A DNA stretch of 64,000 nucleotides, taken from NCBI RefSeq assembly GCF_001989615.1, contig NZ_CP019067.1:372001-436000 (forward strand). Reading direction: 5' to 3'. Source of the stretch: Halorientalis sp. IM1011 (lineage in GTDB: Archaea > Halobacteriota > Halobacteria > Halobacteriales > Haloarculaceae). Below the pieces are notes generated by a model. It made no database searches. It saw only the letters and a list, made by a program, of their open reading frames with translations, and was not told the origin of the DNA. Positions 17,809-24,778 of this stretch are shown piece after piece. The position numbers and the translations under genes were made by a program. The number at the start of each line of letters is the position of its first letter. Positions within the stretch are counted from its first letter, which is position 1.

Positions 17809-18839
17809 TCGACATCGAACCCTACCACCTGACCCTGGCACGCCCGCTCTCGACTGCTCGCGGCGAGATCGAGGAGCGCGAGGGCTTCCTCGTCAGGATC
17901 CAGTACGCCGATCAGGTGGGAGTGGGCGAGGCCGCGCCGCTTCCCGGCTGGACCGAGTCGCTGGAGACTTGCCGGGAGGCCCTGGAGTACGCCCCCGAAC
18001 TCGCCCGCGACGAGGACTGGGGGGTCACACTCGGCGAGACCTCCGCGCCGGCGGCCCGCCACGCGCTCGCGCTGGCGCTGTCCGACGCCCGGGCGAAGCT
18101 GAACAACACGCCGCTGTACCGCTATCTCGGCAACGAGCGACTCGTCCGCCGGGTACCCGTGAACGCGACCGTCGGCGACGCGGACGCCGAGACGACCGCA
18201 CGGCTGGCGGTCGAGGCCGTCGAGAACGGCTTCGACTGCGTGAAGGTCAAGGTCGGCGCACGGTCCGTGGAGGCGGACGCCGACCGCCTGCGGCGGGTGA
18301 GAGAGGTCGTCGGCGACGACGTGGAGCTCCGGGCCGACGCCAACGGCGCGTGGGACCGCGAACAGGCCGAGAACGCACTCGACGCCGTCGAACCGCTCGA
18401 TCTGGAGTACGTCGAACAGCCCATGCCGGCCGAGGAAGTGGCCGCCCACGCGGGCCTCCGGAACGGGGGCAACGAGGTGCCCATCGCGCTCGACGAGTCG
18501 CTGGTCGAGCGCCCCGTCACCGACCTGCTGGCCGCCGAGGCGGCCGACTACCTCGTCCTCAAGCCGATGGCGCTGGGCGGCCCCGACAGGGCGAGAAACG
18601 CCGCCCGGCAGGCCAGACAGGCCGGCGTGACCCCCGTGATATCGACGACGATCGACGGCGTCGTCGCGCGCACCGCCGCGGTCCACGTCGCCGCCGCCGT
18701 GCCGGAGATTCCGGCCTGCGGGCTGGCGACCGCCGACTGGCTGGCCGACGACCTCGGCCCCGATCCCGCGACGGTCGCGGACGGGCAGATCGAAGTCCCA
18801 CAGGCCAAGGGGCTGGGCGTCTATCTCGGGGACGAGTGA
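17805..18839 (+). CDS. menC: o-Succinylbenzoate synthase
   Basis: 344 residues, enolase superfamily (muconate-lactonizing subgroup). It dehydrates SHCHC to o-succinylbenzoate. The catalytic Lys pair is in VKVKVG near residue 147 and LVLKPMALGG near 250. Metal ligands are D in ELRADANGAW near 176, E in EYVEQP near 205 and D in ALDES near 230. The start is fixed by the ATGA overlap with menA and the end by a one-base overlap with menE. Relatives in this subgroup can also racemise N-acyl amino acids or dipeptides, but the men context makes MenC much the best call. Confidence 0.93.
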   Translation: MIDIEPYHLTLARPLSTARGEIEEREGFLVRIQYADQVGVGEAAPLPGWTESLETCREALEYAPELARDEDWGVTLGETSAPAARHALALALSDARAKLNNTPLYRYLGNERLVRRVPVNATVGDADAETTARLAVEAVENGFDCVKVKVGARSVEADADRLRRVREVVGDDVELRADANGAWDREQAENALDAVEPLDLEYVEQPMPAEEVAAHAGLRNGGNEVPIALDESLVERPVTDLLAAEAADYLVLKPMALGGPDRARNAARQARQAGVTPVISTTIDGVVARTAAVHVAAAVPEIPACGLATADWLADDLGPDPATVADGQIEVPQAKGLGVYLGDE

Positions 18840-20335
18840 TGGACTGGCCGACCAAGGACCTCGTCGCCGCCCGCGCCGCCGCGACACCCGACCGGATCGC
18901 CGTGATCGACGCCGACCGCGACGCGTCTCGAACGTACCGCGAGTACGACGCCGCGGTGGGCCGCAAGGCGACTGCCCTCGCCGCGCTGGCCGGAGCCGAC
19001 CCCGACCGGATCGCCCTGTTGCTGGACACCCGGCCGGCGTTCGCCGACCTCTTTTTCGCCGCGATGCGACTCGGTGCCACCGTCGTCCCGCTGAACGTCC
19101 GGCTGACGCCCACCGAGTTGACCGAGCGGATCGCCCGCACCGATCCAGACGTACTGGTCTGTGAGAAAGAGACGGCGGGGACGGCCCGCGACGTGTTCGA
19201 CGGTCCCGTGGCGTCGGTCGACGAGTCCGAGGATGACGACGTGCAAGCGCTGAGCGACGTGGAAGGCGCACCCGTCGAACCGGCGTCGCTGACCGCCGAC
19301 ACGGAACAGCTGATCATGTTCACGTCGGGGACGACCGGCCGGCCGAAAGGGGTTCGGCTGACCGTCGGGAACCTCGTCGCGAGTGCGACGGCCTCGGCCT
19401 TCCGTCTGGGGGTCTCGCCGGGTGATCGGTGGCTCTGCTGTCTCCCGACCTACCACATGGGCGGGCTCGCACCGGTCGTCCGGTCGGCGCTGTACGGTTC
19501 GACGGTCGCGATCCAGCGCGAGTTCGACGCAGAAGCGACCGCGGCCGTCCTCGACGAGTACGGGATAACGGGCGTCTCGCTCGTCCCGACGATGCTCTCG
19601 CGGTTGCTCGACGCGGGCTGGTCCCCCGCCGAGTCGCTGCGGTTCGTCCTGCTCGGGGGCGCACCCGCCACGGACGAGTTGCTCGCGCGCTGTCGGGACC
19701 TCGGCGTTCCAGCCCACCCGACCTACGGGATGACCGAGACGGCCTCTCAGATCGCCACGGCGGCGCCCGAACAGACAAGTTCCCACGAAGGAACCGTCGG
19801 CCAGCCGCTCGTGAACACCACGGTGACGGTCGTCGACGAGGACGGCGATCCGGTCGCACCGGGCGAAACCGGCGAGATCGTCGTCTCCGGCCCGACGGTG
19901 ACGCCGGGGTATCTCGATCCCGAGGTGACCGAGGCCGCGTTCGGCGAGCTCGGCCTGCACACCGGCGACGTGGGGTCCCGCGACGAGGACGGGCGGCTGT
20001 GGATCCACAACCGCCTCGACGACCGGATCGTCACCGGGGGCGAGAACGTCGACCCCGGCGAGGTCGTCGCGGTCCTCCGGGACCACCCTGCGGTCGAAGA
20101 GGCCGCCGTGGTGGGACTGGACGACGAGGAGTGGGGCGAGCGCGTCGCCGCGCTGGTGGTGCCGATTGCGGGGCGATCCCCGTCGACCGAGGAGATCGAG
20201 ATCCACTGCCGGGAGCGACTGGCCGGGTTCAAACTCCCGCGGACGGTCGGGTTCGCCGAGGAACTCCCGCGAACAGCCTCGGGCACTGTGGATCGGGACG
20301 CCGTGCGGGAGCGCCTGCGCGACCGCCGGGAGTGA
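18839..20335 (+). CDS. menE: o-Succinylbenzoate-CoA ligase
   Basis: 498 residues, ANL adenylate-forming family. It activates o-succinylbenzoate with ATP and CoA to supply MenB. Core motifs: FTSGTTGRPKGV near residue 161 (P-loop), YGMTETAS near 300, HTGDVGSRDEDGRL near 377 and the C-domain hinge and catalytic Lys in LPRTASGTVDRDAV, where the usual GK at the end of the family motif is replaced by GT-V; the Lys used for adenylation would normally sit just here, which deserves a check. The ATG shares its A with the menC stop. No menH-like hydrolase follows. Confidence 0.92.
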   Translation: MDWPTKDLVAARAAATPDRIAVIDADRDASRTYREYDAAVGRKATALAALAGADPDRIALLLDTRPAFADLFFAAMRLGATVVPLNVRLTPTELTERIARTDPDVLVCEKETAGTARDVFDGPVASVDESEDDDVQALSDVEGAPVEPASLTADTEQLIMFTSGTTGRPKGVRLTVGNLVASATASAFRLGVSPGDRWLCCLPTYHMGGLAPVVRSALYGSTVAIQREFDAEATAAVLDEYGITGVSLVPTMLSRLLDAGWSPAESLRFVLLGGAPATDELLARCRDLGVPAHPTYGMTETASQIATAAPEQTSSHEGTVGQPLVNTTVTVVDEDGDPVAPGETGEIVVSGPTVTPGYLDPEVTEAAFGELGLHTGDVGSRDEDGRLWIHNRLDDRIVTGGENVDPGEVVAVLRDHPAVEEAAVVGLDDEEWGERVAALVVPIAGRSPSTEEIEIHCRERLAGFKLPRTVGFAEELPRTASGTVDRDAVRERLRDRRE

Positions 20336-20395
20336 CCGGAGGAGGTACCGCCCGCTCACCGACCGCTTAAGCGGCCGGAGCCACTACGGAGGCCC

Positions 20396-21136
20396 GTGTG
20401 TACACTCGTTCTCGCCTGGCAGGTGTTCGCCGACACGCCCGTCGCCGTCGCGGCCAACCGCGACGAGATGGTCGACCGCCCCTCGGAGCCACCGCAACGG
20501 CTCGAAGACGACCCTGCAGTCGTCGCACCGCGTGACTCCGAGGCCGGCGGGACCTGGATCGGACACAACGAACACGGCCTGTTCGTCGGCATCACGAACC
20601 GCTGGACCGACGCCGAACTGGCGGGCGGTCGCTCCCGCGGCCTGCTCACCCGTGACGCCCTGCGGAAGGAGAGCGCGGAAGCGGCCGCCCGTTTCGTGGA
20701 GAGCGAGGTCCGCGACCACGAGTTCGACGGGTTCAACCTCGTCGTCGCCGACGAGAACGCCGCTCTCCTGCTGGAGTGGGACGGTCAGCTCGCGGTCCGG
20801 AACTTCCAGCCGGGCGTCCACGTCGTCGTCAACGTCGGCGCCGCCGGGGACGTACGGATTCCAGAGGAACGCCCCGAGGAGAGTCGCCAGCAGGCCGACA
20901 ACGCCGCCGCGGTACAGACGGAACTCCGGCCCGAACCCGGCGAGCAAGCCGGCGCGTGGATCGAGCGCGCCGCCGACGTGATCGCCGACCACGAGTACGG
21001 CGTCTGTATTCACCGGGATCGGTTCGGGACGCGTTCGTCGTCGCTTCTGACCATCGGCTCGGAAGGGAGTCGCTACCGGTTCGCGGACGGGCCGCCCTGC
21101 GAGACGGAGTATCGTCGCGTCGAAAGCCAAATTTAA
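20396..21136 (+). CDS. NRDE family (TANGO2-like) protein
   Basis: 246 residues from GTG 20396. The start is decided by the family: TANGO2 proteins begin Met-Cys, as here (MCTLVLAW), and the NRDE motif follows in VAANRDEMVDRP near residue 20. GGTWIGHNEHGLFVGITNR near residue 50 is the second conserved block. The fold resembles N-terminal-nucleophile hydrolases. The human homologue affects heme and lipid handling; the archaeal function is unknown. A short AT-rich block (CTTAAG at 20366-20371) lies 28 bases before the GTG and may be the TATA element of a leaderless transcript. Confidence 0.85.
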   Translation: MCTLVLAWQVFADTPVAVAANRDEMVDRPSEPPQRLEDDPAVVAPRDSEAGGTWIGHNEHGLFVGITNRWTDAELAGGRSRGLLTRDALRKESAEAAARFVESEVRDHEFDGFNLVVADENAALLLEWDGQLAVRNFQPGVHVVVNVGAAGDVRIPEERPEESRQQADNAAAVQTELRPEPGEQAGAWIERAADVIADHEYGVCIHRDRFGTRSSSLLTIGSEGSRYRFADGPPCETEYRRVESQI

Positions 21137-21138
21137 AC
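21131..21138 (+). promoter_or_regulatory. TATA-like box of the winged-helix regulator gene
   Basis: ATTTAAAC, one of the clearest boxes in the window, overlaps the end of the NRDE gene and is centred 28 bases before ATG 21162, pointing to a leaderless transcript and favouring 21162 over the GTG at 21156. Confidence 0.6.
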
Positions 21139-21161
21139 CACAGACGGTCCCAGAGGTGGGT

Positions 21162-21506
21162 ATGGTTACGCCCGAATCCGAACTCACCGAGGACGAGCGC
21201 GGCGGCCTCGAACTCGTCCGGGAGACCGGTGGCATTCACCAGAGCGAGTTCTGGAAGGAACTCGACGTCTCCTCCCGCAAGGGGAGCCGTATCGTCGAGT
21301 CGCTGGCCGACAAGGGGCTCATCCAGCGCGAGGAGACAATCTACGAGGGCCACAACACCTACCACCTCACCCCCGCGCCACGCGATCTCGACTTCTCCCT
21401 GTTGATGGCCGGCGACATGCTCTCCCCGTTCATCGGCGACGAGGAAGTCGACCCCCACTCCGACGCTTTCTCCCAGTGGGTCATGAACCTCGCCTACGAG
21501 GAGTAA
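21162..21506 (+). CDS. Winged helix-turn-helix regulator
   Basis: 114 residues. Residues about 12-75 form a MarR/Lrp-like winged helix: TGGIHQSEFWKELDVSSRK is the recognition-helix region, then SRIVESLADKGLIQREE and the wing YEGHNTYHLTP. The C-terminal 40 residues are acidic and may mediate dimerisation. Very similar small one-domain regulators are common in haloarchaea and often conserved in position. Targets are unknown. The gene starts 25 bases after the NRDE gene but has its own TATA-like box. Confidence 0.82.
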   Translation: MVTPESELTEDERGGLELVRETGGIHQSEFWKELDVSSRKGSRIVESLADKGLIQREETIYEGHNTYHLTPAPRDLDFSLLMAGDMLSPFIGDEEVDPHSDAFSQWVMNLAYEE

Positions 21507-21538
21507 CTGTCATCCGGCTGGTGTGAGAACCGGCGGGT

Positions 21539-22234
21539 ATGGTCGCCCGTGGCTGGTCCCCCACCGAACGAACGCGCACCGGCTTCTATCTCGTCGTCGG
21601 ACTCCTGCTGGTGCTGAACCCGCTCGCCGTCCAGGCGTTCGATCTGGGTGGGCCGCGACACCAGTACCGCGCCTCCGAGGTCACTGTCCTGTCCGACCGG
21701 ATCGGGTTCGCGGACGCCGGTGCTGCCGGTGTCTCGATGGTCAGCGGTGTCGACGGTATCGCCTGTTCCACGTTCACCGTCTCGACTCCGTGGCGGTGTA
21801 CCCTCGAAGCACACGTAGCCGGAACCGGGAACGTCAGCATCACCGCCACCCGGTACGATTCGCCCCCGAGAGAGCCGTTCGTCCGTCTCGACGGGGAGTA
21901 CTACCGACGAGTCGTCGAGCAGCGCAACGACTCGACGACGCTGTCGTACGAACCCGTCTCCCCCCGGACCGTTCTCGAAAGCGTCGGTGATGACGTCGAG
22001 TCGGCTCGCGATCCGGTCTCCCGAGCCGTCCGGTCGGGGACGGCGCGCTCGACGCTCGAAATCGAAACCGGTCGACTTCTCCGGGACGGTGACCAGTATT
22101 ACTACGTTAGCAGGATCGGGAGCACCGATGGCGTCCCCGGCCGCTGGGGCCTCTCCGCCATGGGCGCGCTGGTCGGCCTCGTGCTGCTGGCTCGTGGCCA
22201 CCGGCTCCGCATCGAACGCCGGATCAGTGACTGA
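21539..22234 (+). CDS. Hypothetical membrane protein with two spans
   Basis: 231 residues. A hydrophobic helix at about residues 14-34 (FYLVVGLLLVLNPLAVQAF) and another at about 207-222 flank a domain of roughly 170 residues that should lie outside the cell; it contains N-x-S/T sequons (GNVSITA, RNDSTT) and two Cys (GIACSTF, WRCTLEA) that could form a disulfide. The C-terminus is basic and short, hence cytoplasmic. I do not recognise a family. It lies 32 bases after the winged-helix gene and may be co-transcribed. Confidence 0.7.
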   Translation: MVARGWSPTERTRTGFYLVVGLLLVLNPLAVQAFDLGGPRHQYRASEVTVLSDRIGFADAGAAGVSMVSGVDGIACSTFTVSTPWRCTLEAHVAGTGNVSITATRYDSPPREPFVRLDGEYYRRVVEQRNDSTTLSYEPVSPRTVLESVGDDVESARDPVSRAVRSGTARSTLEIETGRLLRDGDQYYYVSRIGSTDGVPGRWGLSAMGALVGLVLLARGHRLRIERRISD

Positions 22235-22337
22235 CCCGAGATAATGACAATCGGACAACTTGAATCGCCACGCAGCGACGGTCTGAGGGTTGCTCCCTTC
22301 ATTACATTCATTATCGTGGACGAATTTAACGGACACC

Positions 22338-23285
22338 ATGGGGATTGGTGACGTGAGTCGTGTCGAGACGGGGAGTTGTACCGACCTGTACTACGTCGAT
22401 CCCGGGGTCTACGAAGCGCCGGGGCACACGTCGGTCTACGTGCTGGACGGCGAGCGGCCGACGATAGTCGAATCGGGGATCGGCAAACACACCGACCGTG
22501 TGCTGGCCGCGCTGGACGAACTGGGGATCGCCCGCGAGGAGATCGAGGTGCTCGCGCTGACCCACGTCCACCTCGATCACGCCGGTGGTGCCGCGGAGAT
22601 CGCCGCCGCCTGCCCGAACGCGGAGGTGGTCGTCCACGAACGGGGCGCGTCCCACCTCGTGGATCCGTCGATGCTCGTCAGCGGGACGAAACGGGTCGTC
22701 GGCGAGTCCGGCTGGCAGTTCTACGAGGCACCGGATCCGGTCCCAGAGGCCCGGATCCGAACGGTGACCGACGGTGACGTAGTCGATCTCGGGGACCGCG
22801 AACTGATCGTCCACCACGCGCCGGGCCACGCGACCCACCAGGTGATGTACCACGATCCGGCCGACGACGCGGTGTTCACCGCGGACGTGCTGGGCTGTTT
22901 CTACGAACCGCTCGACACCGCCCGCGTGGCGACGCCGCCGCCCACGTTCGACCTCGACCAGTGTCTCGCCGACGTCGAGACCCTCCGCGGGATCGACGCC
23001 GAGACGCTGCTGTACAGTCACTTCGGCCCGCGCCCCGCCGACGGTGCGCTCGACGCCTACGCCGACGTACTGAAGGCGTGGGTCGCCCGTGTCGCACAGG
23101 CCCGTCGGGAGCGCGAGGACGACCGCGCCGCGTTCAAACACCTGCTTGACCGCAACGACGTGCCGGCGGACTGGAGCGACGATCTGGAGTACGGCGAACT
23201 TCGGATGAACTTCTCGGGCGCGGTGGCCTATCTGGACCAGCGGGACGGGGCTGTCGACGACCGGGAACGCCAGACCGCGGAGTGA
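22338..23285 (+). CDS. MBL-fold metallo-hydrolase
   Basis: 315 residues from ATG 22338; the frame is open upstream but untypical. The zinc-binding signature T-H76-V-H78-L-D80-H81 is intact, with further His residues at HHAPGHATHQ near residue 160 and SHFGPRP near 225. The overall shape resembles glyoxalase II/quorum-quenching-type beta-lactamase-fold enzymes with a helical C-terminal extension rich in Arg, Glu and Asp. Substrate unknown. Probably cytoplasmic and monocistronic. Confidence 0.87.
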   Translation: MGIGDVSRVETGSCTDLYYVDPGVYEAPGHTSVYVLDGERPTIVESGIGKHTDRVLAALDELGIAREEIEVLALTHVHLDHAGGAAEIAAACPNAEVVVHERGASHLVDPSMLVSGTKRVVGESGWQFYEAPDPVPEARIRTVTDGDVVDLGDRELIVHHAPGHATHQVMYHDPADDAVFTADVLGCFYEPLDTARVATPPPTFDLDQCLADVETLRGIDAETLLYSHFGPRPADGALDAYADVLKAWVARVAQARREREDDRAAFKHLLDRNDVPADWSDDLEYGELRMNFSGAVAYLDQRDGAVDDRERQTAE

Positions 23286-23446
23286 GACACTCAGGGAGCC
23301 ACCACGACGGTCTTTCCGGGAGGCCGATATCCCGGAGTCGATTGGCGCCGAGTGGTTCGCAAGCACGTCGGTTCGGATACGTAGCCACATCGCAAATTTA
23401 CGGACACACGACGTGTACGGACGACTGACGAGGATATTCGCAGTTG

Positions 23447-23454
23447 GTTTAATG
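23447..23454 (+). promoter_or_regulatory. TATA-like box of the peroxiredoxin gene
   Basis: GTTTAATG is centred about 29 bases before ATG 23480, so the transcript is probably leaderless and the second of the two adjacent starts (GTG 23477, ATG 23480) is preferred. Confidence 0.5.
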
Positions 23455-23479
23455 AGGGTTCCGACCGAAGAATACGGTG

Positions 23480-23953
23480 ATGTCCGAATCCGGAGACACC
23501 GCACCGACCTTTTCGGCGACGCTCGGCACGAGTGACCACGAATCGTTCGCGCTTGAAGACCGACTGGGTGACGGGCCTGTCGTCCTCGCCTTTTTCCCGG
23601 GCGCGTTCACGCCACCGTGTACCAACGAGATGGTCGCCCTGCAGGAGCGACTCGACGACTTCCGCGACGCTGGCGCGACCGTCCTCGGGGTGAGCGCCGA
23701 CTCGCCGTTCTCGCAGGGCGCGTTCCGCGAGGAGCACGGGATCGAGTTCGACCTCGTGAGCGACATGTCCGGCGAGGCCATCCGCGCGTACGACCTCGAG
23801 ATGGACATCGAGGACCTCGGCCTGCACGGCATCGCCAACCGATCGGTGTTCGTCCTCGACGACGACGGTGAGATCACCTACAGCTGGACCGCCGACGACC
23901 CGACGAACGAACCCGACTACGACGACCTCCTCGACGCCGTCCGATCCGCGTAG
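23480..23953 (+). CDS. Peroxiredoxin (1-Cys, AhpE/BCP-like)
   Basis: 157 residues, thioredoxin fold. The peroxidatic Cys47 lies in FFPGAFTPPCTNEM, matching the P-x3-T-x2-C active site, with the partner Arg further on (GIANRSVFV). No second Cys exists in the protein, so the sulfenic acid must be reduced by an external thiol. It would detoxify hydrogen or organic peroxides in the cytoplasm, sensible next to respiratory genes. Confidence 0.92.
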   Translation: MSESGDTAPTFSATLGTSDHESFALEDRLGDGPVVLAFFPGAFTPPCTNEMVALQERLDDFRDAGATVLGVSADSPFSQGAFREEHGIEFDLVSDMSGEAIRAYDLEMDIEDLGLHGIANRSVFVLDDDGEITYSWTADDPTNEPDYDDLLDAVRSA

Positions 23954-24065
23954 GCCAGGCCGACGCCGTTCTTCGGAAGACCCGATCGGGAGCGGGTTCC
24001 GACGCCGGTTGCCGGACATCTTCGCGATAACTGTCTCGGGGGAGCGACGAGACGGAACGGACGTA

Positions 24066-24299
24066 ATGGCCGACCATCAACTCGACCTCCGTGAGATCCC
24101 GCCGCCACAGCGACATCCGAAGATCTTCGACGCGTTCGAGGACCTGGAACGCGGCGAGGCATTGACGCTGGTCAACGACCACGAACCGACGCCGCTGTAC
24201 CACCAGATGGCTGCCGAAGTCGACTCCTTCGACGCCGAGGCGTACACCGTCGACCGCGTCGGTCCGAACGAGTTCGTCGCGACGCTCCCGAAGAAGTAG
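24066..24299 (+). CDS. Single-domain DUF2249 protein
   Basis: 77 residues, a single DUF2249 domain. It has the family hallmarks LDLREIPPPQRHPKIFDAF at the start, LTLVNDHEPTPLYHQM in the middle and an FVATLPK end. DUF2249 is a small ferredoxin-like/TusA-like fold often found beside hemerythrins, denitrification and heme-copper oxidase genes; its biochemical role is not known. ATG 24066 is chosen because the domain begins directly after it. A four-repeat version of the same domain is encoded at 28653-29732. Confidence 0.88.
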   Translation: MADHQLDLREIPPPQRHPKIFDAFEDLERGEALTLVNDHEPTPLYHQMAAEVDSFDAEAYTVDRVGPNEFVATLPKK

Positions 24300-24333
24300 T
24301 TCGACGGTCGCTGGTGCCTGAGATTTGCGGAGT

Positions 24334-24714
24334 TCAGGCGGGGGCTTCCATGTCCTCGACTGTCTCGACGAGGTCCTCGAACAGCACAGCGGCCCGTTCC
24401 TCGTCGTAGTCCGTGTGGTACTCCTTGGGCACCCCCTGTTTGGCGAGGTTCACGTGGCGGTTCGGCGTCACGTCGTGCTGTTCGAGACTCTCGCGGGCAC
24501 ACTCCAGTGGACAGCCGTCGATGACCAGCATCGGGCGGCCCGAGGTCGCGGTGTCGACGAGCGGGCCCACGTCGCCACCGACGCCGGCGATACAGGACAT
24601 CTCCGCGACGCGTTCGCGGTCGAGTCGCACGGCGAGGTCGTTCGCCATCTGTGCGGCGCTCGAACACCCCGAGCAGGAGTAAACGAGCGGCAGGTCGTCG
24701 TAACTCGCTGTCAT
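24334..24714 (-). CDS. DGC-domain (putative zinc-binding) protein
   Basis: 126 residues from ATG 24714; an upstream start at 24861 would add 49 residues that overlap the oxidase gene and look random. It has the Cys motifs C14-S-G-C17, C41, and D67-G-C-P-L-E-C73-type block (DGCPLECARE), the DGC signature that names the family. Metal binding is likely through these Cys residues. Family members are linked to heavy-metal or nitrogen-oxide respiration clusters, but function is not established. It lies just downstream of the oxidase subunit on the same strand (64-base gap) and could share its transcript. Confidence 0.82.
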   Translation of the reverse strand: MTASYDDLPLVYSCSGCSSAAQMANDLAVRLDRERVAEMSCIAGVGGDVGPLVDTATSGRPMLVIDGCPLECARESLEQHDVTPNRHVNLAKQGVPKEYHTDYDEERAAVLFEDLVETVEDMEAPA

Positions 24715-24778
24715 CGAATCGACATCGACCGGCCGGCCGTGAATCGATTGTCCCGAACGATGTTCGGTCACGTCGCCT

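Noticed and set aside
17601-20359. Two minus-strand frames of more than 500 codons opposite menC and menE
   Set aside because: They mirror the codon-third-position bias of the men genes and encode no recognisable protein.
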